This document shows, piece by piece, positions 8,743-17,300 of a stretch of 21,589 nt of DNA. How positions within the stretch are numbered: position 1 is the stretch's first letter; the number at the start of each line of letters is the position of its first letter. The position numbers and the translations under genes were made by a program. Under the pieces are notes generated by a model. The model was not told the DNA's origin. It made no database searches and saw only the letters and a program-made list of their open reading frames with translations. The stretch is from an uncultured Bacteroidales bacterium (GTDB lineage Bacteria > Bacteroidota > Bacteroidia > Bacteroidales > Paludibacteraceae): NCBI GenBank assembly GCA_903873355.1, contig CAIQOG010000204.1, forward strand, positions 1 to 21,589, in the 5' to 3' direction.

Positions 8743-9486
8743 ATGCATTTGAAAAACAAGAAACAGGGAGTTCCCCACATCATACTGATATCTTTTTTAA
8801 TACTGCTTTTTTCTGCTTGTACAAAAGAGAATGACACACCTGCTATAGCAACCGGAACAATGACTGATATAGATGGTAATGTATATAGCACTGTAAAAAT
8901 CGGAACCAAATTCTGGATGGCCGAAAACCTGAAAGTAAAAAGATATAATAACGGCGATTCCATTTACAATGTGGCATTTGACCTAGCGGATTCGGTTTGG
9001 GGTAATCTGAAAACCGGTGCATACTGTTATTCTGATGAGAAGTACGGTTTCTTATATAACCATTATTGTATTGACGATTCAAGGAAAATAGCACCAATAG
9101 GATGGCATATCCCAAGTGATGACGAATGGAAAGAAATGGAAGTGTTTTTGGGTATGAGTGCTCAAGATGCCGATAAAATAAACTGGAGGGGCAGCAATCA
9201 GGGGAACAAACTAAAGTCAGCCGGTGGAAATACGACGTATTGGGCAACTTCTTCGGATATATATACCATATTTGGGACAAATGAAAGCGGGTTTAATGGT
9301 ATTGGTGGAGCCTGCCGGATGTTCGACGGGAAATGGGGTGACATAACCCATACCGCTTTCTGGTGGACATCATCTGTAAACGAGAAGGATGCCTGGTATC
9401 GTGGGCTGGATTACAATAAAACTAATGTATTCAGGTATTGTGGCTTTAAAAATTACGGTTTTAGTATACGTTGTGTGAAAGATTAA
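8743..9486 (+). CDS. FISUMP-domain surface lipoprotein
   Basis: A 247-residue lipoprotein. Residues 1-25 are a lipoprotein signal peptide and Cys26 (LLFSA|C) would be lipidated. The residues after the cysteine, TKEND, resemble the K-(D/E)-rich lipoprotein export signal described in some Bacteroidota, which would place it on the outside of the cell. The rest (about 38-247) is a full FISUMP domain (Fibrobacter succinogenes major paralogous domain): DIDGNVYSTVKIGTKFWMAE near the start, then APIGWHIPSDDEWKEME, WTSSVNEKDAW and a final GFSIRCVKD. The family is common in Bacteroidota and Fibrobacterota surface proteins, has a C-type-lectin-like fold, and has no established single function. It lies between members of the secreted-paralogue block but is 266 and 424 nt from its neighbours, so it may be its own transcript. 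Confidence 0.85.
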   Translation: MHLKNKKQGVPHIILISFLILLFSACTKENDTPAIATGTMTDIDGNVYSTVKIGTKFWMAENLKVKRYNNGDSIYNVAFDLADSVWGNLKTGAYCYSDEKYGFLYNHYCIDDSRKIAPIGWHIPSDDEWKEMEVFLGMSAQDADKINWRGSNQGNKLKSAGGNTTYWATSSDIYTIFGTNESGFNGIGGACRMFDGKWGDITHTAFWWTSSVNEKDAWYRGLDYNKTNVFRYCGFKNYGFSIRCVKD

Positions 9487-9910
9487 CACGGAGGCACAAT
9501 TATACTTTCAGCCTTTTTGCGATTTGCATTTGCTTTTTTTTCTTGCATGAAGTATGGGCATAATAAGATGAATATTGTTTAATTCGGAATATGCTTAATC
9601 TAGGGATTCAAATGCCCTTAAATATACATTTTGAGTTTGTAAAGCCAAAGTTGGTGATATAATAATTTGGTAATAAAAAGGATTTATTCTGTTGATGTTG
9701 AAAGTCTAATTTTGATTTTTTAATTTACAATGATGCTTTTGCAAGAAAAATTAAAGGTAGTTATTTGAGTTCAATCGGTTATAGCCATAATGATTACGGC
9801 AACGAAAAAAAAGGTTAAATTCTACTGTTATACCTGTTGATGCTGATTTTCACAGTAAAACAAATTGTAATCAAAACACTTAGTTATAAGAAATCTTTAA
9901 AGTTAGACAC
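9487..9910. other. Intergenic region, AT-rich, likely promoter region of paralogue 4
   Basis: This 424-nt gap has no convincing coding sequence. TAATTTTG at 9707-9714 matches the TAnnTTTG -7 consensus but lacks a TTTG box at the expected spacing and would give a leader of about 190 nt. I see no hairpin terminator after the lipoprotein gene and no RNA gene. Confidence 0.5.
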
Positions 9911-12253
9911 ATGAAAATCACTAATTTTTTACTTGGGATAGGCTTTTTAATCCTGGGTCATTTCGCCCAGGCTCAGAATGGTCTCGAAAATATATTTGTC
10001 GAAAGGTACTATGTATCAAACGCTGCCGATGCAGCAGGCAGTGTCGGAGTTCTTCCGATTGGTTCTGTAACATACCGAATTTATGCTGATATGCTACCTG
10101 GTTATAAAATTCAGACCATATTTGGTATTCCGGCTCATCCTTTGTTGATGAATACAACCACATCCTTTTTCAATAACGAGGATTATGGCGCGAACATCCC
10201 AACATTTAGTGCCAACAATGCAAAAAAAAATACCGTGATGCTTGATTCGTGGTTAACAACCGGTGGAGCTTGTGCCGGCTATAATGGTATCCTGAAATCT
10301 GAAGATAATGGTGTTGGAAACTTTGTTAATGCAAATGGTTTGTTGCAAAACAACGCAGCCCAGGCAGGTATACCCTTAACCACACAGGATGGAATGCTGG
10401 TAGGTACAGTTCCCAATACAGGTACTCTTGGTCTTGATGCAGTTATTGGTGTTTTTGGCGATGGTTCTGCAAACGGGAATACCTTCCTTGTAAACGACGG
10501 CTCCTGGTATTGTCTGGCTGGTGCAGCCGGGCCTGTTCCAGCAACCAATAAAGTATTGATTGCCCAGATAACTACTGATGGAACTTTTCATTTCGAATTA
10601 AACGTTCAAATCGGAACCCCAACAGGCGGAACCGAAAACTATGTCTACAGCAATCCGACCGGCGTTGAATTAACAATCCCCAGTCTTATTCAAACGCTGT
10701 TGCCTGTTCCGGCTCTTCCTTCAGTAAGCATAACTGCTCCATCAAATGGTTCAACATTCCTGATAGGGTCATTAATTGAAATAACTGCTGCCGCATCCGA
10801 TATAGATGGTGCTGTAGCACAGGTTGAATTTTTTGTGGATGGTACTTCTATAGGTATCGATGCTACATCGCCTTACACAGCAACTTATACCGGTTTAACA
10901 GCTGCCAGCCATGTTCTTACAGCTAAAGCAACTGACAATGACGGACAGGTTACTGTATCGGTTCCGGTTAATTTCAGCGTCAGCGCTGCCGCACCGGCTT
11001 CCTTTGTTGTAACCGGCGGTGGTGCATATTGCCAGGGCTCAGTAGGATTACCTGTTGGTTTGGCTGGTTCCGAAACCGGTATAATCTATACCTTATTCAA
11101 AAATGCCGTTGCACAGGTTCCAACCGTTGCCGGTACAGGATCAGCGGTTACTTTTGGAAACCAGCTTGCAGGAACTTATACAGTTAGTGGTACAAATGGA
11201 ACTGTTACTACTCCCATGAGCGGAAATGTAATAATTACTGAAACAACATCACCTGTTCCAACTATAACAGGGCCGGCAGTTATTTGTGCCTTAGTATCAG
11301 GAAATGTTTATTCAACCCAGCCTGGGATGACTAATTATATTTGGTCAGTTTCGGCAGGCGGAACCCTTGCAAGCGGAGCCGGAACCAATGAAATTTCAGT
11401 TACCTGGAACGCTATTGGAAATGAATCTGTAAGCGTAAGCTATACAAACAGTTCAGGATGTGCGGCCACAGCACCTGCTTTTTATAATGTAAATGTTTCA
11501 ACACAACCTGTTGCTGCAGGCACTATTACGGGAGCTCCTATTGTTTGTGAAGGCTCACACAATATCGTTTACACAGTTCCTGCAATTGCTAATACGTCAA
11601 CCTATAACTGGTCTGTTCCGGCAGGAGCTACAATTGTATCCGGTTCAAATACAAATACCATAACAGTAGATTTTGCTGTAGGTTCCTCATCAGGAAATGT
11701 AATTGTAAATGGAGTAAACGATTGCGGTTCAGGGACAAACTCGCCTGACTACGCGGTGGTTGTGAATCCAATTCCTTCAACACCGGTTATCAGTTTACAG
11801 GGTTATACGCTTGTAAGCACTGCCAATACCGGAAACCAATGGTACCTCGATGGAATTGCAATTGCCGGAGCAACAGCTAAAGAACATTTTGCTGTAAATA
11901 CCGGCAATTATACGGTTGTGGTTACTATGGATGGCTGCAGTTCGGCCACTTCGAATACCATACTTGTTTTAGAGGTATCGATCAATGAACCATTAGTGGA
12001 CAATACTTTTGAGATATATCCAAATCCAAGCAACGGACTTGTTAGTATTAAAGTGCAATCCGAACAGAATAAGAATTGTACCATTGAGATATATAATAGT
12101 ATTGGTTCACTTATAGCAAGCAAGGATGATGTAATTTCGGACGGATCATTTATAAATCATATCGATCTTACAGATGTTCCAGCAGGTACCTACCTGGTTG
12201 TTTTACGTAACAGCGACCACAGCATGAAAAGGAAAGTTCTTGTAATTCAATAA
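9911..12253 (+). CDS. Secreted paralogue 4: shared domain, Ig/PKD-like modules, T9SS sorting domain
   Basis: A 780-residue modular secreted protein. The signal peptide ends near residue 22 (HFAQAQ). The shared domain covers about 24-262 (NGLENIFVERYYVS, GSVTYRIYADMLPGYKIQ, NTTTSFFNNEDYG, KKNTVMLDSWLTTGGA, GILKSEDNGVG, VLIAQITTDGTFHFELNVQ). About 270-357 are a bacterial Ig domain of the Big_7 type (SITAPSNGSTF, VEFFVDGTSIGIDATSPYTA, LTAKATDNDG). About 364-445, 450-530 and 535-618 are further beta-sandwich modules; the last two look PKD-like (YIWSVSAGG, YNWSVPAGA). About 625-687 are one more Ig-like unit (GNQWYLDGIAIAGAT). The sorting domain is about 695-780 (FEIYPNPSNGLVSIKV, AGTYLVVLRN). Manual alignment of the shared domain with paralogue 5 gives 29 differences over about 237 residues without gaps. 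An intrinsic terminator follows. The structure suggests a surface adhesin or binding protein; the ligand is unknown. Confidence 0.87.
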   Translation: MKITNFLLGIGFLILGHFAQAQNGLENIFVERYYVSNAADAAGSVGVLPIGSVTYRIYADMLPGYKIQTIFGIPAHPLLMNTTTSFFNNEDYGANIPTFSANNAKKNTVMLDSWLTTGGACAGYNGILKSEDNGVGNFVNANGLLQNNAAQAGIPLTTQDGMLVGTVPNTGTLGLDAVIGVFGDGSANGNTFLVNDGSWYCLAGAAGPVPATNKVLIAQITTDGTFHFELNVQIGTPTGGTENYVYSNPTGVELTIPSLIQTLLPVPALPSVSITAPSNGSTFLIGSLIEITAAASDIDGAVAQVEFFVDGTSIGIDATSPYTATYTGLTAASHVLTAKATDNDGQVTVSVPVNFSVSAAAPASFVVTGGGAYCQGSVGLPVGLAGSETGIIYTLFKNAVAQVPTVAGTGSAVTFGNQLAGTYTVSGTNGTVTTPMSGNVIITETTSPVPTITGPAVICALVSGNVYSTQPGMTNYIWSVSAGGTLASGAGTNEISVTWNAIGNESVSVSYTNSSGCAATAPAFYNVNVSTQPVAAGTITGAPIVCEGSHNIVYTVPAIANTSTYNWSVPAGATIVSGSNTNTITVDFAVGSSSGNVIVNGVNDCGSGTNSPDYAVVVNPIPSTPVISLQGYTLVSTANTGNQWYLDGIAIAGATAKEHFAVNTGNYTVVVTMDGCSSATSNTILVLEVSINEPLVDNTFEIYPNPSNGLVSIKVQSEQNKNCTIEIYNSIGSLIASKDDVISDGSFINHIDLTDVPAGTYLVVLRNSDHSMKRKVLVIQ
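9977..10687 (+). repeat. Duplicated shared-domain segment, copy 1 (pair with 14440-15150)
   Basis: This stretch encodes residues 23-259 of paralogue 4 and aligns gap-free with 14440-15150 of paralogue 5. I count 29 amino-acid differences over 237 positions, about 88% identity. Synonymous sites have diverged visibly, so the duplication is not brand new. The similarity continues into the following Big_7 domain. Confidence 0.8.
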
Positions 12254-12310
12254 CATTCTTTTAGATATCTTTTTTTTTAAATAGTTAAGCAGTGTATTAA
12301 ATTATTTAGA

Positions 12311-12339
12311 AGCAGCAGGGCAATCCTGCTGCTTTTTTT
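12311..12339 (+). terminator. Intrinsic terminator after paralogue 4
   Basis: A perfect 9-bp stem, AGCAGCAGG (12311-12319) with CCTGCTGCT (12325-12333), closes a 5-nt loop. It is followed at once by a T run to 12339. It lies 58 nt past the paralogue 4 stop codon and should end that transcript. Confidence 0.88.
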
Positions 12340-12556
12340 ACGTAGAAATATTTATGTTTCATTTCTAAAACAAGGATTCAGTTTCAGATTGGGAAATTAT
12401 ATAAATATAATGTATCTATCATTAAAACAGATATATATGTCATGTATCATAATCGAACTCTTGGTCGGAAACGCAATAAAATCCCTGAATTATTAGCTTA
12501 ACATTTTAGTTTTATATACATAACGTTTGGGAAATATTCTAGTAATACCGGTCATG

Positions 12557-12564
12557 TACTTTTG
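12557..12564 (+). promoter_or_regulatory. Candidate -7 element upstream of the beta-helix protein gene
   Basis: TACTTTTG matches the Bacteroidota -7 consensus TAnnTTTG exactly and lies 55 nt before the ATG at 12620. A TTTG occurs at 12526-12529, but the 27-nt gap is longer than the usual 19-21. Its place after a terminator and before a gene supports a promoter here. Confidence 0.4.
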
Positions 12565-12619
12565 CCCTGTTCAATAATGAAGTTGAAATTAATAAGATAT
12601 AAACCCAAAACCTAAAAAC

Positions 12620-14338
12620 ATGAAAAAAATTACTTTCTCTAAAATCGTTGCTGGTGCAGCCATTGCAGCGGTTTCTATTTCAACCAGTTTCGCTCAGACC
12701 AATCTTGGCTCGGAATGCGGATGTCCTGCTGTTGGATCAAGAACAGCTGTAACTATGAGTTCATTAGGAGTAAATGGAAACGGTGAACTGCTAGCCAGTC
12801 AGACACTCACTTGTGACAAAGTATACACACTGGATCAGAAAATTTATGTTCCCAGCGGATTAACTTTAACAATTCAGCCAGGTACTGTTATAAAAGGCGC
12901 TTCGGCAGCGATACCAGCAAATGCAACAGCTCTTATTATTGAGAGGGGCGGTAAAATTATAGCCGATGGGACTTCCCCTTGTCCTATAGTATTTACCTCA
13001 GCAGCTGATCCTATGGATGGTAGCTATTCCTTAACCAATGTTGGTGATTGGGGTGGATTGGTTATTTTAGGTAAAGCAACCAACAACTTAACACAAGCCA
13101 ATGTATATGGCACAGGTACTGGTGTTGACGGAACAGGTTTTATTGAAGGATTTAGTGCAGCAAATTCAAGGGATCTTTATGGTGGCGGACTTACTCCCGA
13201 CGATAATGATAATTCAGGTATTTTAAGGTATGTCTCTATTCGTCATGCAGGTGCTATTTTAGCAGTTGGTAATGAACTGAATGGCCTTTCATTAGGTTCT
13301 GTAGGTCGTGGAACAACCATTGAACATCTTGAGACAGTAGCAGCAGCTGATGATAATATTGAATTTTTTGGTGGTACTGTAAATGTTAAATATGCTTCTG
13401 TTTTATTTGGTGATGATGATATGTTCGATTATGACCTTGGCTGGAAAGGAAAAGGCCAGTTCTTATTTGGTGTAGCAAGTGATACTATTACAGGATTACA
13501 TTCAACCGACAATGGATTTGAAGCCGATGCTGATGACGATAAAAAAGCACCTGCATTACGTTCGCATCCTATACTTTATAATGTAACCTTAATTGGTAAC
13601 GGACATGTTGACCCTACTGCTGATAATTCAGGTCCTGCTGCTATACAGGCAAAAGAACTTACCGAAGGCGAATTTTATAATTCGATTTTTGCCAACTACC
13701 GCTCAGGATTACACCTGGCTACAGGTCGGTCAATTGCAGCTAACCAGGGTGATGCTTACGATAACTGGACAAATGGTACAACTGCATACAATAATGGTGG
13801 CAGCGGTGTTGCTGTTTATCAATCACTGAAAGTTAAAAACAATACGTTTGTTGGATTCTCAAACACAAAAGCTGGTGCGTTGGTACATTATGGTACATCA
13901 GCCCGTCCTTATATGACAACTGGCTCAATGACAACCGGAACTGTTAAAGTATGGAAAGCAGCTTCAGTAGCTTCCGATGCCGATAGTATCCAATTCCGCA
14001 CCACCGATGGGAACTCAGTAGTAGCATCAGTACCTGGTATTGATTACAACTGGGCATGGAACTCCGCAGCACATACTTCGTATTCAAATAATTCATTCCA
14101 CGCAACACCTGTAACAAATATTACCTCTTCAATGACTCCTCCTGCTGATGGTTTCTTCTCGGTAGTGAATTACAGAGGTGCATTTGATGCTACCAAAGCC
14201 AGCTGGTTAAGCGAATGGGCTCTGAATCAGGTGTTAACATCACAATCGTCAAACCCTACCGATTTGAATAATGATGGTATCACAAGTACCCCTGACTTCA
14301 ATATTTTTGTTGGTAAATTCGGACAGGTAAACCAATAA
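12620..14338 (+). CDS. Secreted repeat protein, probably beta-helical, with C-terminal dockerin-like calcium loop
   Basis: A 572-residue exported protein. The signal peptide is about residues 1-26 (ISTSFAQ|T). Near the N-terminus are SECGCPAVG and two further cysteines (65 and 121). Residues about 65-420 carry patterns of parallel beta-helix surface proteins: YVPSGLTLTIQPGTVIKG, IIERGGKIIADGTSPCPI, GDWGGLVILGKA, LRYVSIRHAG, then an aspartate-rich section (DDNIEFFGG, FGDDDMFDYDLGW). The family is widespread in Bacteroidota and lacks a known activity; I have no name for it. The C-terminus holds a 12-residue EF-hand-like loop, D548-x-N550-x-D552-G553...D559, followed by FNIFVGKFGQ, which resembles half of a dockerin. 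There is no T9SS sorting domain and no lipobox, so its route beyond the periplasm is unclear. Paralogue 5 starts 35 nt downstream and is probably cotranscribed. Confidence 0.82.
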   Translation: MKKITFSKIVAGAAIAAVSISTSFAQTNLGSECGCPAVGSRTAVTMSSLGVNGNGELLASQTLTCDKVYTLDQKIYVPSGLTLTIQPGTVIKGASAAIPANATALIIERGGKIIADGTSPCPIVFTSAADPMDGSYSLTNVGDWGGLVILGKATNNLTQANVYGTGTGVDGTGFIEGFSAANSRDLYGGGLTPDDNDNSGILRYVSIRHAGAILAVGNELNGLSLGSVGRGTTIEHLETVAAADDNIEFFGGTVNVKYASVLFGDDDMFDYDLGWKGKGQFLFGVASDTITGLHSTDNGFEADADDDKKAPALRSHPILYNVTLIGNGHVDPTADNSGPAAIQAKELTEGEFYNSIFANYRSGLHLATGRSIAANQGDAYDNWTNGTTAYNNGGSGVAVYQSLKVKNNTFVGFSNTKAGALVHYGTSARPYMTTGSMTTGTVKVWKAASVASDADSIQFRTTDGNSVVASVPGIDYNWAWNSAAHTSYSNNSFHATPVTNITSSMTPPADGFFSVVNYRGAFDATKASWLSEWALNQVLTSQSSNPTDLNNDGITSTPDFNIFVGKFGQVNQ

Positions 14339-14373
14339 TCATAGTATATAAAAATCTTTTAAAATATTTTCAG

Positions 14374-17300
14374 ATGATATCCAGAAAAATAATAATCGGA
14401 TTTTGCCTGCTATTTCTGGGCATATTCGCTCAGGCTCAGAATGGGCTCGAGAACGTATACGTAGAACGATACTACGTTGCGAATGCTGCGGATGCGGCAG
14501 GAAGTTCCGGAACACTCGCGGTAGGTTCGGTTACATACCGTATATATGCCGATATGTTGCCGGGGTATAAACTCCAGACTGTTTTTGGTATACCTGCTCA
14601 CCCTATGTTGATCAATACGACAACATCGTTCTTTAATAATACTGATTACGGAGCTACTACACCAGGCTTTAGTGCTACCAATGCTAAAAAAAATACCGTG
14701 ATGCTCGATTCATGGTTGACCACCGGTGGGGCTTGTGCAGCATATAATGGCATCCTTAAATCAGAAGACAATGGGGTTGGTAATTTTGTAAATACTAATG
14801 GTCTGTTACAGAATAATGCAGCCCAGGCTGGTATTGCTTTAACAACCCAGGATGGTATGCTGACCGGAACGGTTCCAAATACTGGCACCCTTGGTCTTGA
14901 TGCCGTTATAGGCGTTTTTGGCGATGGTACTGCAAATGGTAATTCATTTTTGGCTACCGATGGTTCGTGGTATTGCCTGGCAGGTGCTGCCGGAGCTGTT
15001 CCTGCGACCAATAAAGTGCTGATTGCCCAGATGACTACCAATGGTACTTTTCATTTTGAATTAAACATCCAGATTGGAACTCCAACGGGAGGAACCGAGA
15101 ACTATGTTTTTAGCAATCCAACGGGTGTTGAACTAACCATACCCAGTCTTACTCAAACCTTTCTGGCAGTTCCTTTACTGCCTACAGTAAGTATAACAGC
15201 TCCAACTGGAGGTTCAACTTTCGCAATAAGCAGCCCGGTTTCAATAGCTGCTACTGCTGCTGATGCTGATGGTACTGTATCGTCAGTTGAATTTTTTGTT
15301 GATGGCGTTTCAATAGGTATAGATGCTACATCCCCTTTTACATCCTCATATACAGGGGTATCTGAATTAAGCCATGTTCTGACTGCGAAAGCCACTGATA
15401 ATGAAGGCTTTTCAACGACTTCAACTCCAGTCAGTTTCAATGTTGGAAATTCCGCTCCTGTAGTTAGCATAACTGCTCCTACAGCCGGTTCAGTATATGT
15501 AGTTGGTGATGTAGTTTCAATTGCTGCCAGTGCAACTGATGCTGATGGAACTGTATCGTCAGTTGAATTCTTTGTTGATGCTGTTTCAGCAGGTGTTGAT
15601 AACTCATCACCTTATACTGCAACCTATACCAGCGCCGTAGGAACACATTCCTTAACAGCCAAAGCTACCGATAATCTTGGTAAGTTTACTACTTCCGCTG
15701 CTGTATCCATAACTGTTAACGTGAATCAACTTCCTTCAGTAGCTATAACAGCTCCAGTAAATGGTGCAACTCCTGCTCTCAATGCTGCGTTAACACTAAC
15801 GGCAACTGCAACTGATAGTGACGGAACTATTTCCGGCGTACAGTTTTACAGCGGAGCAACCAGTTTAGGTAGTGGTGTATTAGCAGCAGGTGTTTACAGC
15901 TTTACATATACCCCTGTGGTTCAGGGACCTATAGTTTTAACTGCCAAAGCAACCGACAATAAGGGGGGGATAACAACTTCAGCTCCGATAAGTGTTACTA
16001 TAACCGATTTCAGTGTTACTTATGCTGTAACTTTTACAACGCAGCCATGTAATTTGAGTTCTGCATGTATGCCAATCAGGGCGATAGTATCGGCAACAAA
16101 TGTTTCAGGATATAACATTACGGTAGCATATGATAAAACCAAAGTTTCACCTACAGGTGTTGTAACAGTTAGCAATGCCTTACTTCTGCCTTATCTGGCT
16201 GGTGGAAATGCTGCTGATATTACTGATTATGCAACATCTATAGATGCTGTTGCAGGTAGAATAAATATCGCAATCTATTTCAATTCTTCAGCTAGTGCAA
16301 GCGCAGTATTCAATGGTATTGGTGATGTGTGTTGTGTTGAATTCAATAAATTGGCAGCCTTTCAGACTGCGGATGTTGCAATATTCTCGTTGCCTGAAAT
16401 TATTGAAAGTTACCAGTCGCTGCCTTCAGCTTCAAAAACTGGTTCCTCAGGTAATTTAATCACATTCAGGGATGTCACATTTGCAGGTAGCTTGAAATTT
16501 TGGAGTGACTTAACTCCTATTAAGTATGATCCGCTTAGTCCGTCTACTTATTTAATTACCAATATCTACGGTTGTGGTTCAGTACTGAGTGCTGTTCAGC
16601 CTGATTTGTCAGGTAATTTCAGCTACAGTACCTTAAACGGAACTACTATTGATATCAAGAGAGATATTGCTGCAGCAACTGATGTACAGGCTGTAATCAA
16701 CGGCGCTGATGCTTTGATAGCTGCAACTGTTTCTGTTAAAGGTGCATTTGTACCTGTTGTCTACCAGATGATTGCCATGGATGTAAACCGTGACGGGTTG
16801 GTAACCGCAGGTGATGCAACCCAGATTCTCAGAAGAGCAGTCTCCCTGATTCCTGAATTTTCACAAGTTGGTGCATTAGGTAAAGACTGGTCATTTATTG
16901 AGCAAAATGTTGTAACCACCAATCCTAATTACACTATTTCAGCTACTTTCCCTGAAGATGATGGCGTTGGATTTTCGAAATACAGAAGTCCGGTCGTAGC
17001 AGTTTGCCAGGCAGTACCAACGGATGGAGCAGATTGTCCTACCATTCTGGATGAAAGTTACCTTGGAGTAATGATAGGTGATGTGAATGCAACCTATGCT
17101 TCTATATCAGCTAACGGAACAATAAAAAGTGTTTCTGCTGATACAGCACAGATTATTATTAACCTGGCAAATGCTACCTTCAGCAATGGAACGATGAGTA
17201 TTCCTGTTTCCCTCTCAAGTACTGATATTGTAAATTCATTCGATTTTAGCTTCTTGTTGAACAATGTGTTAGCTACAGTTCAATCAGTTGAAAATCAAAA

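Larger units (their letters stand above)
12254..12619. other. Intergenic region with terminator and candidate promoter
   Basis: This 366-nt gap begins with an A/T-rich tail and the strong terminator at 12311-12339. An AT-rich stretch follows, ending in a -7-like TACTTTTG at 12557-12564, upstream of the beta-helix protein gene. A new transcription unit therefore probably starts here. I see no RNA gene or small ORF of note. Confidence 0.6.

Noticed and set aside
8843..9280. 145-codon minus-strand open frame opposite the FISUMP gene
   Set aside because: It lies wholly within a gene with clear lipobox and domain motifs, has no export or domain signature, and its composition (many Ser, Tyr, His, Pro) is that of an antisense shadow.
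14646..15041. 131-codon minus-strand open frame inside paralogue 5, with a similar one at 10279-10548 in paralogue 4
   Set aside because: The two resemble each other only because the overlapping plus-strand domains are paralogous; both are shadows of the shared domain.
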